From the IMG/VR virus record IMGVR_UViG_3300005577_000049, positions 1 through 45,634 of that record: a stretch of DNA of 45,634 nucleotides, one strand, 5' to 3'. Each line of letters opens with the position of its first letter. Within the stretch, counting starts at the first letter, position 1. The position numbers and the translations under genes are program-made. Origin of the DNA: a virus. The notes beneath the pieces are model-generated. The model made no database searches. It worked only from the letters and a program-made list of their open reading frames with translations, and was not told where the DNA came from. This document shows positions 32,308-38,934 of the stretch, piece by piece.

Positions 32308-32675
32308 TGCTACTTCTAAAATACTGGCGTGAATTATTGATCCTGATTTTGGGGATTATAATCGTGTTCTTTATTTTCTCCAACCGGAAGCAAGCGATCA
32401 GCGACTATAAACTTGACGCGCTCGAGAACGAAAAGAAGGAAATTTCTGAAAGGCTATGGACGCTAATCTCTAAAACAAAAAGAGATCAGGAGATCTGGAT
32501 GCAGCATTTAAAGCAGGATAGTATAAATTTTTTTAATGCCGAACGATTGGAACGAAGCCTTACGAAAGCTCGGGCCGACTACAAAGAGGCTGTAATGCGA
32601 AATAAACAGGTGTTTATTTATGATCAAATCCGATTGGACTCCGCTTTCCGTGTCTTATACCCCAAACCAGACTAG
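32304..32675 (+). CDS. Inner-membrane spanin-like protein (Rz-like)
   Basis: 123 aa: an N-terminal transmembrane anchor (ELLILILGIIIVFFIFS, about 10-26) and a long periplasmic coiled coil (SDYKLDALENEKKEISERLW, RSLTKARADYKEAV). That is the Rz i-spanin layout, used to join inner and outer membranes in the last lysis step. It follows the glucosaminidase by a 4-bp overlap. The stop is TAG. The outer-membrane partner may be the next gene. Confidence 0.62.
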   Translation: MMLLLKYWRELLILILGIIIVFFIFSNRKQAISDYKLDALENEKKEISERLWTLISKTKRDQEIWMQHLKQDSINFFNAERLERSLTKARADYKEAVMRNKQVFIYDQIRLDSAFRVLYPKPD

Positions 32676-32681
32676 GAACAC

Positions 32682-33059
32682 ATGAAATATCTACTGGTTT
32701 CTCTCCTTCTTTTAAGCTTCTGCAAGACCTACTCGCAATACGTTGTGCGCGTTCAGCATCAAGTTTTGTTTGACGTAGTAAACGCGCGAGCTTCAAACCG
32801 CGTAATCGCAACTCAAGATTCTTTAATCGCCTCACTTCGAACAAGCGTTTCCTCTTTGGAAGGAACTGTTTCCTCATGCTTGATTTTAAATACCGATTAC
32901 CAAAATCAGATCTCATATTTAAAGCAGGTTAATTTCGACAACAACAAGGAAATAATTATTCTACAGAAAGAAAAGAAGCGATTGAAGCGGCAGACGTTTT
33001 GGCTAAAGGTTCTTATTCCGGTTGCTGTTGGTGCCACTATTTTCCTTGAGAATCATTAA
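32682..33059 (+). CDS. Exported coiled-coil protein with C-terminal TM (spanin-like)
   Basis: 125 aa. A signal peptide (MKYLLVSLLLLSFCKTYSQ) is followed by a coiled coil (DSLIASLRTSVSSLEGTVSS, NNKEIIILQKEKKRLKRQ) and a C-terminal hydrophobic helix (TFWLKVLIPVAVGATIFL). A Cys14 is present but the lipobox is poor. An exported protein with a C-terminal membrane helix resembles a u-spanin more than an o-spanin. Its last 57 bp overlap a minus-strand gene tail to tail. It is the last plus-strand gene. Confidence 0.6.
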   Translation: MKYLLVSLLLLSFCKTYSQYVVRVQHQVLFDVVNARASNRVIATQDSLIASLRTSVSSLEGTVSSCLILNTDYQNQISYLKQVNFDNNKEIIILQKEKKRLKRQTFWLKVLIPVAVGATIFLENH

Positions 33060-33281
33060 TTCGTGACGAATTTCATCCGCTTCATGCTTGATTAAATCTG
33101 CATATGATGCCTTTGTCGTTATCCCAACGTGCTTCAATTGGTCTAACTTTGATTGTCCCCGGTATACCCTTATCAAATACTCGTTTTCTTCATTTTCGCT
33201 AGCTATTTTAGCTAGACGTTGTAAAAATGGCACTTGACCCATACAAATACCGGCAAGTATGTAATTTTTTAAATCTTTCAT
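33003..33281 (-). CDS. Hypothetical helical protein at the early/late junction
   Basis: 92 aa, not recognised. It is mostly helical and charged (ADLIKHEADEIRHELMILKE) with a short hydrophobic start (NYILAGICMGQVPFLQRL). It is the last gene of the minus-strand early block; its 3' end overlaps the last late gene by 57 bp, so opposing transcription could interfere. ATGA overlap with the gene upstream. Confidence 0.55.
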   Translation of the reverse strand: MKDLKNYILAGICMGQVPFLQRLAKIASENEENEYLIRVYRGQSKLDQLKHVGITTKASYADLIKHEADEIRHELMILKENSGTNSNRNKNL

Positions 33282-33478
33282 TTAGGTAATTCCTCCAATC
33301 CAATCTCATCATGTATAAGGCAGTATAGCCCCTGTCTTCCCTGTACTTCGCCCAGGTAATGAAGAAACCCCTTGCCGCCCATTTGAAATGTTTGACGCTT
33401 TATAACAGCTTTCAGGCCGTTCTTTTTCCAGATTACTCTGGTTTCAAGTGGGTATATCTCGTCGTCTTTCGGGTGCAT
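33278..33478 (-). CDS. Hypothetical protein (66 aa), possible small beta-barrel
   Basis: 66 aa, not recognised. The sequence alternates strands (RVIWKKNGLKAVIKRQTFQM, LHYLGEVQGRQGLYCLIHDE) as in small SH3-like folds. ATGA overlap with the next gene. Nothing suggests a catalytic role. Confidence 0.55.
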   Translation of the reverse strand: MHPKDDEIYPLETRVIWKKNGLKAVIKRQTFQMGGKGFLHYLGEVQGRQGLYCLIHDEIGLEELPK

Positions 33479-33481
33479 GGA

Positions 33482-33637
33482 CTACTTCAATTTATTATTC
33501 AACCACTCCACCAAACGATCCAAATAAAGCGCTTTGGCGACAGCTATAATGAACTCCGTTTTAGATTTATGAAAATTCTCAGCCTGGACGCGCATTGGGT
33601 CGTTATCACTTCGAAGTCTAGGTTTAAATTTAATCAT
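33482..33637 (-). CDS. Hypothetical basic helical protein (51 aa)
   Basis: 51 aa, fitting between neighbours with only 3 and 13 bp to spare. It starts KFKPRLRSDNDPMRVQAENF and ends in a helix (LYLDRLVEWLNNKLK); strongly basic N-terminus. Shape resembles small phage DNA-binding or ParD-like proteins, but no family can be named. The stop is TAG. Confidence 0.5.
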   Translation of the reverse strand: MIKFKPRLRSDNDPMRVQAENFHKSKTEFIIAVAKALYLDRLVEWLNNKLK

Positions 33638-33650
33638 GGACGAAGATAAC

Positions 33651-33989
33651 TCATTTCTTATCCTTTAGAAAGTCCTCCACTGCCTTTGCAATAGCTGGCG
33701 TTGATATATAATCGTCGGAAGCATTTTTCAACAACTCTACCGCCTTATCCAATTCATTTTTAATGCGGTTCACCTCAGCTTCAGACTCACCAAGCCTTAT
33801 TTGAAGATTTGCGTATGATTCAGACAAAGCAGTGTTTAGTTCACGCTCAGGAACCACGTAGTCGTTCCAGATATTTTCACAGCCTCCTTTAAATCCGTCC
33901 TCTTTTATTCTCTCTTCATTAGGGCCGTACCATCCTGGATAATATTCCTTTGCCTTCTTTTCGAAATCAGGCTTCTCAGTGTCTTTCAT
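33651..33989 (-). CDS. Hypothetical protein with coiled coil
   Basis: 112 aa from the ATG that makes a 4-bp overlap with the HNH gene; an ATG four codons earlier is also possible. The N-terminus EKKAKEYYPGWYGPNEERIK is followed by a coiled coil (LGESEAEVNRIKNELDKAVE) and a helical C-terminus. It is not recognised. Confidence 0.6.
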   Translation of the reverse strand: MKDTEKPDFEKKAKEYYPGWYGPNEERIKEDGFKGGCENIWNDYVVPERELNTALSESYANLQIRLGESEAEVNRIKNELDKAVELLKNASDDYISTPAIAKAVEDFLKDKK

Positions 33990-34636
33990 GCTAGTCTCCA
34001 TATAAAATTGTTTCCTGTTTTATGTCTCCCTGATAAGCATTCGCTGATCGATGTCCTGTTCGTGCCGGTTTTTTGAACCGCTTCTTTAATACTTTCGAAA
34101 GTATTTATAAAATCACCAGCAGTAGAGTATTGACTTACCTTCTTAAAAGGAGCTTTCCATGGATTTTTTCTAGGGCCTAGTGCCTTAGGTATTTTTGCGT
34201 ACCATTCTGGGCCTTTTATCCTATGCGCCTCCTGCATGTTGTATAATTGCGTGCACCATTCTAGGTTTTGAATCGAATTATTTCGAGGATTCATATCGAT
34301 GTGGTTTACACACGGTAAGTTTTCCGGATTGGGTATAAATGCCTTGGCAACCAATCTATGAACACTAAAATTACGAGACGCTCCATCTCTACACAGCCTA
34401 ACATACCGATACCCTCTACGGTCTAAAAACGTGCGTATTAATGTCAGACCGAGTTTCATAGTGTGATTGCCTCTTTTTACTGTTCGTGATATACTTCGAA
34501 CCATGGCAAAATTTGAGACCTCATACATTCCCTCGAATCCCGGAATAGTTCGCCACTCTTGGAAAAAGTAACTTCTCATTTCCGGCTTATCGAACAGGTA
34601 AAAATCATTCCGTCCTCTGTATTCAATTGCTTTCAT
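33986..34636 (-). CDS. NUMOD4-HNH homing endonuclease-like protein (second copy)
   Basis: 216 aa with NUMOD4 (EWRTIPGFEGMYEVSNFAMV, about 27-46), an HNH_3 nuclease (VHRLVAKAFI, then VNHIDMNPRNNSIQNLEWCT, about 92-129) and a C-terminal NUMOD1 module (VSQYSTAGDFINTFESIKEA, then NRTSISECLSGRHKTGNNFI). The same class as the gene at 5202-5768 but on the other strand and not near-identical. Likely a mobile selfish nuclease. ATGA overlaps on both sides show clean insertion into the operon. Confidence 0.88.
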   Translation of the reverse strand: MKAIEYRGRNDFYLFDKPEMRSYFFQEWRTIPGFEGMYEVSNFAMVRSISRTVKRGNHTMKLGLTLIRTFLDRRGYRYVRLCRDGASRNFSVHRLVAKAFIPNPENLPCVNHIDMNPRNNSIQNLEWCTQLYNMQEAHRIKGPEWYAKIPKALGPRKNPWKAPFKKVSQYSTAGDFINTFESIKEAVQKTGTNRTSISECLSGRHKTGNNFIWRLA

Positions 34637-34842
34637 GCCTTACAAATTTTAAATACATGTCCACCGGTGACGGATGGTGTTTTGACCGCTCGTAAATCTG
34701 CCGGTAATTCGAATGGCATTTTACGTCTTTCCATTCGAGTGCGTATTGCGATAGTTTCAAATGTGACTCGGTGTCTTTCGCGGTCTCGAATTGCCTCCAT
34801 ATACCCCGCAGTATCAAAAACTATGGTATTAAACTCTTTCAT
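34633..34842 (-). CDS. Hypothetical protein (69 aa)
   Basis: 69 aa, not recognised. This frame was chosen over a competing one because both ends form ATGA overlaps with neighbours. It contains a basic stretch (EAIRDRERHRVTFETIAIRT, RTRMERRKMPF). No membrane or metal motifs. Confidence 0.55.
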   Translation of the reverse strand: MKEFNTIVFDTAGYMEAIRDRERHRVTFETIAIRTRMERRKMPFELPADLRAVKTPSVTGGHVFKICKA

Positions 34843-35126
34843 AGGATTACAATGTTTTCTTTATCTGTTATGCTCCCCTTCAGTATGGTAGCTCGCAAAT
34901 GCGGGTGTGTAGGCACATCAGCAATAGCCTTCTCACTCGCCTTTACTAACGTAGCCTGACAACATTCGAGGGCGTAGCGGCGGCAGACTTCAGTCAAACA
35001 ATCTTCACGAGCATGAATAGGCAGCGTTTTAAAACTTTGATATCGTTTATCAGGCCCGACAACGCTATATTTATCAAACCACTCCTTGGCTACTTCATTT
35101 TTAATTCGTTCGAGTACGTCTGTCAT
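34839..35126 (-). CDS. Hypothetical protein (95 aa)
   Basis: 95 aa, predicted helical. It contains three Cys near RYALECCQATLVKASEKAIA and a pattern of short phage helical proteins. ATGA overlaps on both sides. Function unknown. Confidence 0.55.
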   Translation of the reverse strand: MTDVLERIKNEVAKEWFDKYSVVGPDKRYQSFKTLPIHAREDCLTEVCRRYALECCQATLVKASEKAIADVPTHPHLRATILKGSITDKENIVIL

Positions 35127-35320
35127 GGCTTTGTGGTGTCTATGAGTTGAAAAATTCTTTTCCTAATGCTACAAAATACAGGCACTTCGTTTTCAACACC
35201 TTCCTTCAGCTTCGACATTTGCATGGCTTTTAAAGCGTCTTGCCTTGTGTGCACTTCGATCATACGGCCGCGCTCATGTGGATAACTTGGTATGCCTAGT
35301 ATTTCCTCTTTAGTCTTCAT
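35123..35320 (-). CDS. Hypothetical protein (65 aa)
   Basis: 65 aa, not recognised. HTRQDALKAMQMSKLKEGVE is a probable central helix. Its ATG is preceded by the leader CAGTTAAAGC, related to the repeated leader seen before 35835, so several small genes here share an upstream sequence. ATGA overlap with the downstream gene. Confidence 0.55.
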   Translation of the reverse strand: MKTKEEILGIPSYPHERGRMIEVHTRQDALKAMQMSKLKEGVENEVPVFCSIRKRIFQLIDTTKP

Positions 35321-35324
35321 TGCT

Positions 35325-35528
35325 TTAACTGTTTACTTTTTGTGAATGGAGCATACCCACGAAAGGTCTCCACTTAATTATCTTATCAATATGCGGATCA
35401 ATCGAAATAAAGTGACGACCATTGAACCACCCACAATCCCATGTTCCATCTTTAGTAATCCATTCTACTTTCATGAAACGCACTGGATTAGCGTCTGTCA
35501 ATAAAATATAACCGTCGTTGTCTTTCAT
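35325..35528 (-). CDS. Hypothetical small protein ending in a tRNA-end repeat
   Basis: 67 aa, beta-rich and Trp-rich (RFMKVEWITKDGTWDCGWFN), perhaps a small SH3-like fold. Its C-terminal codons (MLHSQKVNS) are formed by a 15-bp sequence identical to the 3' end of the tRNA-like element just upstream. The A-rich leader CAAAAAATATAAAGTAAAAA precedes the ATG. Confidence 0.5.
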   Translation of the reverse strand: MKDNDGYILLTDANPVRFMKVEWITKDGTWDCGWFNGRHFISIDPHIDKIIKWRPFVGMLHSQKVNS

Positions 35529-35557
35529 TTTTTACTTTATATTTTTTGTGAATGGAG
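35337..35557. repeat. 15-bp direct repeats flanking a small gene
   Basis: TTTTTGTGAATGGAG occurs at 35337-35351 and 35543-35557. The right copy is the 3' acceptor end of the tRNA-like element; the left copy lies in the 3' end of the 67-aa gene. The spanned DNA is about 206 bp. Duplication of a tRNA 3' end is a signature of site-specific insertion, but slippage duplication of a leader is equally possible. Confidence 0.5.
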
Positions 35558-35675
35558 AAGGATTCGAACCTTCATAGGTCACGGTTTCGAAGCCGCCAAC
35601 CACTTGCGAAACGGCTGCATACTTACTCGCTTATATGCTTACCGTTGTGTCTACCCAATTTTCCACCATCCATTC
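35549..35675 (-). tRNA. tRNA-like element (Leu-like) with about 50-nt insertion
   Basis: The minus strand gives a perfect 7-bp acceptor stem (GAATGGA/TCCATTC), A73, a Leu-type D arm (GTG, loop with AATTGGGTAGA, CAC) and a perfect T arm (GAAGG TTCGAAT CCTTC). The anticodon position is abnormal: ACGGT and ACCGT pair at the expected stem sites but enclose 55 nt instead of 7, including GCATA/TATGC and AGCCG/CGGCT hairpins. Alternatively GTTTCG/CGAAAC forms a variable arm. No anticodon can be assigned. An intron-like insertion or a tRNA mimic are the options. Confidence 0.5.
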
Positions 35676-35691
35676 ATTTTACTTTAACTGT

Positions 35692-35835
35692 TTACTTTGA
35701 AAGCTTACAGATCGCTTCGTAAGCCTCGTTTTCGGTTTTATAATTTCGATAGAATATAAATCTACCATCATGAGTATACTCACAGACATCGTAACCATTT
35801 GATGCTGACTTAAAATAACAATATACTTTACCCAT
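35692..35835 (-). CDS. Hypothetical small protein (47 aa)
   Basis: 47 aa: GKVYCYFKSASNGYDVCEYT then HDGRFIFYRNYKTENEAYEA, a beta-beta-beta-helix pattern as in small phage domains. The leader AACAGTTAAAGTAAA before the ATG recurs next to the tRNA-like element, pointing to duplication of leader DNA. Between this gene and the next upstream (35836-35970) I see no ORF or RNA. Confidence 0.55.
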   Translation of the reverse strand: MGKVYCYFKSASNGYDVCEYTHDGRFIFYRNYKTENEAYEAICKLSK

Positions 35836-35970
35836 TTTACTTTAACTGTTTTATCTGTTTTAGATTAAATCCTTTGGGAGTGAAATTTCATCACATCTTC
35901 AAATTCATGTTGCCGATCTTATACTAAACTCATCACAACATTGCCAGCACTACCAAGTTCGCCAAAAGGA

Positions 35971-36102
35971 TTATGGTATTAAAATATACCCACACTTACG
36001 ACATTCGTACTGTACAGCCCACGGCCCATGAGGTGCTCCACCTGTCATGGACGCTCCACATTTTGGGCAATTCGGTATTGATTTAAAAATCCAGTCTTTC
36101 AT
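35971..36102 (-). CDS. Small zinc-ribbon protein (43 aa)
   Basis: 43 aa with two CxxC pairs, CPKCG (about 12-16) and CRKCG (about 35-39), spaced as in a zinc ribbon. It starts in an ATGA overlap with the gene upstream. Such miniature zinc ribbons may bind DNA or phage polymerase components; no specific role can be assigned. Confidence 0.7.
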   Translation of the reverse strand: MKDWIFKSIPNCPKCGASMTGGAPHGPWAVQYECRKCGYILIP

Positions 36103-36293
36103 CCTTCATCAATTTTAGTTTCACTTTCCTCTACCACTTTTGTGATAGTTATGATGGTTTTGTGTGCCAGGTTACTGTTTATCGCCGATGAAGAGTGATC
36201 TGGAACCCATTCAATATTTTCAATTATGAATTTAAATACCTTGGGAGTATCCTCTCCTTTTTGGAATGTTTTACTTCTGCAAATGGGTTTCAT
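36099..36293 (-). CDS. Hypothetical protein after C5 methyltransferase
   Basis: 64 aa, not recognised; mixed alpha/beta (VFKFIIENIEWVPDHSSSAI). ATGA overlaps with the C5 methyltransferase upstream and the zinc-ribbon gene downstream show co-translation. Confidence 0.6.
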   Translation of the reverse strand: MKPICRSKTFQKGEDTPKVFKFIIENIEWVPDHSSSAINSNLAHKTIITITKVVEESETKIDEG

Positions 36294-37111
36294 GGTTTCT
36301 GGTTTACGGTTTCTATTGCTTTAAAAATCTCGTATGCTACTTGTGGGACGATGGCGTTTCCGAGGGATTTAATTCTGTCCACCCGATTGGATATCCCATC
36401 ATGTCTTCGACAAACAGGGGGTTGAGTCGGAAACGAGTTCCAGTTATATGCTGGACTATCGTTGTAAGATTTGGCGAATTCCGTTTCATTCCAGCATTGT
36501 AACCCTCCGTCTTGCAATCTCTTGCTTTCGGTGTTGGTAGTAATCCTTTCATCGCTAAACCCGGAAGACTCGGAGTAAAATCTTCCCTGTCTCCGCCGCT
36601 GATTTTTGATGCTCTTGGTGTAGGCAACAATCCATATCCTATTTCTTTGATGGGGCGCATTGACGGCGCAAGCTGGAATGATAAATGTTTCGGTGTGATA
36701 CATTTCATCTTCCAACGAAGTAAGCACTTGGTCGAGTGCCATACCGATGATGCCAGTAACATTTTCGCAAACAATGAAGGTCGGTCGAACTTCGCCAATA
36801 ACTCTAAGCATTTCAGGCCAGAGGTAACGGTCATCTTCTTTGCCCTTTCGCTTCCCGGTGACACTGAACGGCTGGCATGGGAATCCTCCGGAAATAATGT
36901 CGATTGTGCCCCTATACTTCGTGCCGTCAAATTCTTTGATGTTTCCATATCTCATTATGTTAGGAAAATTCTTTTCCAAAACCTTTGTGCAGAACTTATC
37001 AATCTCAACTTGGAACACGTTTTCCCAGCCCATCCACTGAGCAGCCAAGTCAAAACCTCCTATGCCGGTGAACAGGCTGGCGTGCTTCATTTTACTGCAA
37101 ATGTGTTTCAT
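36290..37111 (-). CDS. DNA cytosine-5 methyltransferase
   Basis: 273 aa from the ATG at 37111; 37090 (MKHASLFTG) is equally typical of the family. It transfers methyl from SAM to cytosine C5. Motifs: I ASLFTGIGGFD, IV GGFPCQPFS with catalytic Cys79, VI ENV (about 116), VIII QRNRIWIVA (about 155), and IX-X RVDRIKSLGNAIVPQVA near the end. The target-recognition region (about 165-235) is short. No cognate restriction enzyme is next to it, so it probably protects phage DNA. A second long same-strand ORF overlaps it. Confidence 0.93.
   Translation of the reverse strand: MKHICSKMKHASLFTGIGGFDLAAQWMGWENVFQVEIDKFCTKVLEKNFPNIMRYGNIKEFDGTKYRGTIDIISGGFPCQPFSVTGKRKGKEDDRYLWPEMLRVIGEVRPTFIVCENVTGIIGMALDQVLTSLEDEMYHTETFIIPACAVNAPHQRNRIWIVAYTKSIKNQRRRQGRFYSESSGFSDERITTNTESKRLQDGGLQCWNETEFAKSYNDSPAYNWNSFPTQPPVCRRHDGISNRVDRIKSLGNAIVPQVAYEIFKAIETVNQKP
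36337..36948 (-). CDS. Overlapping +1-frame ORF inside C5 methyltransferase gene
   Basis: A 203-aa ORF wholly inside the methyltransferase gene, same strand, +1 frame, with its own ATG. It contains LLPTPRASKISGG, GLLPTPKARDCKTEG and LNPLFVEDMMGYPIGWTEL. I recall database proteins near phage methyltransferases with LPTPxAS and MMGFPIGWT-like motifs. These strings are also what conserved methyltransferase segments (IWIVAYTKS, DGISNRVDRIK) read as in this frame, so the ORF may be a by-product. I keep it at low confidence. Confidence 0.3.
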   Translation of the reverse strand: METSKNLTARSIGAQSTLFPEDSHASRSVSPGSERAKKMTVTSGLKCLELLAKFDRPSLFAKMLLASSVWHSTKCLLRWKMKCITPKHLSFQLAPSMRPIKEIGYGLLPTPRASKISGGDREDFTPSLPGLAMKGLLPTPKARDCKTEGYNAGMKRNSPNLTTIVQHITGTRFRLNPLFVEDMMGYPIGWTELNPSETPSSHK

Positions 37112-37122
37112 GGGTATAGGGG

Positions 37123-37920
37123 TTAAAGCTTGTTCAATTCGTTCCATTGATCTTCCGGCATCCAGTTTTCGTTTGGTTTGCCGGTGCTGGGATCGTAATT
37201 CTCACCGATGTATCGGAAGTGAAGCTCGCGGGCAATTAGCTCGCTTGCTGACGTTTTCGGGTACGATTTATGCTTTGGCTTACTCTGTCCTTCCGAATTG
37301 ATCTCCTTGTCCGTAAGGCCACGCAGATAGCTTAACTGATGGGCATTTCTGGAATGTGTCTTAACACCGCCTTCCTCGTCACATTTTGCAATGGCATCTT
37401 TCCAGAGCTGCAGCCAGTCGGATGTAGAGTTGTTATAAACTTGATTCCGGAAATCGTCCTTCTCCTTCATCAATTCTTCTTCCAGAACCTTGTATTTTTC
37501 ATCCAGGTACGATCGAACCCACATACCGACCTCTATGCCGTCCAGCTTCCATATCTTTCCGTAGGAGCCGTTTGCAGCACGCGCAAAGCAAATCTTAAAG
37601 TCGGCAATGGTTTCGTTTGGATAAGTTCTAACTAAGTGCTCAGCGATCATTTGGATTTGCCCATCCGTGAGGTTTCCTGATACATTGATACTTTCAGCAA
37701 GACGGATTAATTCGAATTCAATGAATCCGGAAACAGTTTGTTCTGACGTGGCTTTTGCCATCTCCCAAATCTTCGGAACATCGAATGATTGCTGGATTCG
37801 TGATGGCAGGTTATTTGACGCCTGAGCAAAGTTCTTTACGTTAAGCGCCTTAACTGTGGCGTCTTGCGAAACCTTCTCTACGTGCGTGTGTTGCGTCTTT
37901 CTTGCCGGTACCATTGTCAT
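37123..37920 (-). CDS. Replication-associated protein (DUF6633-like)
   Basis: 265 aa. The core NLTDGQIQMIAEHLVRTYPN, TIADFKICFARAANGSYGK and DGIEVGMWVRSYLDEKY (about 80-145) matches a conserved Bacteroidota phage/plasmid replication-associated family of unproven function. The ends are disordered and charged. It overlaps the upstream replication-initiator-like gene by 71 bp. A helicase-loader or primosome role is inferred from position. Confidence 0.6.
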   Translation of the reverse strand: MTMVPARKTQHTHVEKVSQDATVKALNVKNFAQASNNLPSRIQQSFDVPKIWEMAKATSEQTVSGFIEFELIRLAESINVSGNLTDGQIQMIAEHLVRTYPNETIADFKICFARAANGSYGKIWKLDGIEVGMWVRSYLDEKYKVLEEELMKEKDDFRNQVYNNSTSDWLQLWKDAIAKCDEEGGVKTHSRNAHQLSYLRGLTDKEINSEGQSKPKHKSYPKTSASELIARELHFRYIGENYDPSTGKPNENWMPEDQWNELNKL

Positions 37921-38539
37921 GCTTCTTTATCGTTAACCAGGTGTTTAATTTTTGTTTCCATTGCCAAGCCTCAGTTGGTGGGTTTGGCGCGTTTGAGTGG
38001 TGCGTATAACACTCTTCGAAAGATTGCCGAATGTCTTTGCCTCGATGTGTTGATTGCAGGTCGTTCACAAACAGCTCATCGCTGAAGATCTCTTCGAATA
38101 AATCCAGTTTCGAAATTTTTGGCGCGCTTTCCTTTTCTTTTTCCTCTTCCTTTTCCGTTACCTCTTCTTTATCTTTTTCCATAAGGGTATTTGCTACCCT
38201 ATTGAATACCCTATCACATAGGTTATTTTTTTTCAAAGATTTAAAAACAGGTATGTGGGCCGGTGATTTTTCGGAAAGGTTTCCATACTGAAAGTTGATA
38301 AAGCCAGACAGCCAAATTTTTCCATTTGGTAGCGTCTCGATTTGATCAGCAAAAACAAACGTGTCTGATAAGTTTACAGCCTCCCCAATACAAACCGAAG
38401 CAAGATGCCAGTTGGGCTCCCATACACCTGCGGCATCGCATCGCTCTGTGAGGTATCTGAATAAACACTTGTGTTTTGGGGACAACTTCATGAACCACTC
38501 CTTTTCCCAAATGCCGGTGTCGGTAAATCGCTTTGCCAT
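37850..38539 (-). CDS. Replication initiation / replisome organiser-like protein
   Basis: 229 aa. The N-terminal TDTGIWEKEWFMKLSPKHKC then LFRYLTERCDAAGVWEPN is the winged-helix start found in many phage replication initiators. A charged linker (EEVTEKEEEKEKES, about 125-138) leads to a DnaD/DnaT-like C-terminal helical region and basic tail (HARREGFARRHS). It would bind the phage origin and recruit helicase. I found no iteron cluster in the window. Confidence 0.65.
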   Translation of the reverse strand: MAKRFTDTGIWEKEWFMKLSPKHKCLFRYLTERCDAAGVWEPNWHLASVCIGEAVNLSDTFVFADQIETLPNGKIWLSGFINFQYGNLSEKSPAHIPVFKSLKKNNLCDRVFNRVANTLMEKDKEEVTEKEEEKEKESAPKISKLDLFEEIFSDELFVNDLQSTHRGKDIRQSFEECYTHHSNAPNPPTEAWQWKQKLNTWLTIKKHDNGTGKKDATHARREGFARRHS

Positions 38540-38697
38540 TATGTGTTTTCGATTAAAAAAGTCAACTCATTGTAAATAACCTCTAGCTTCTTTAAAGCCT
38601 TCGGTGATCGTCGTCGTTCGATTTCGCGCCTAATTCCATCCCTGGAAATTTTCAGAATATTTGATGGTGGTATCTTAGATCCTGCGTTTATCCTCAT
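38539..38697 (-). CDS. Hypothetical basic protein (52 aa)
   Basis: 52 aa; ATGA overlap upstream and TAATG junction with the replication gene downstream. The sequence has a possible helix-turn-helix (GSKIPPSNILKISRDGIRRE) and a helical C-terminus (KALKKLEVIYNELTFLIE). DNA binding is possible, but no family is recognised. Confidence 0.55.
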   Translation of the reverse strand: MRINAGSKIPPSNILKISRDGIRREIERRRSPKALKKLEVIYNELTFLIENT

Positions 38698-38930
38698 AGC
38701 ACCTCCTCAAATGACTCGTGCAGCTTTGTGATGCTAGGCATAACTTTATAGAACGATTGCGATACACCTGACGACGAAAACACGCCGTATCGTCCGTCGT
38801 CCATCTGTGTTATATAACAATCAACCACCATGTCATCGAAAAAGATTTCTGATTTTAGTCGATGGATGTGCATTACCGGCATGACAAGGCCATTCTGATT
38901 GCTGGCAATTTTTTCGTTTAGTTTTACCAT
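38694..38930 (-). CDS. Hypothetical protein (78 aa)
   Basis: 78 aa, mixed alpha/beta (MHIHRLKSEIFFDDMVVDCY, MDDGRYGVFSSSGVSQSFYK). It lies between the N6A/N4C methyltransferase and a small basic protein with an ATGA overlap to the latter. No recognised domain. Confidence 0.55.
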   Translation of the reverse strand: MVKLNEKIASNQNGLVMPVMHIHRLKSEIFFDDMVVDCYITQMDDGRYGVFSSSGVSQSFYKVMPSITKLHESFEEVL

Positions 38931-38934
38931 ATAG

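Noticed and set aside
34623-34817. A 64-aa minus-strand ORF overlapping the 69-aa gene
   Set aside because: The 69-aa frame forms clean ATGA overlaps at both ends; this one does not.
36512-37126. A 204-aa plus-strand ORF opposite the C5 methyltransferase
   Set aside because: It is antisense to strongly conserved methyltransferase motifs, with no coupling, start signal or recognisable domain.
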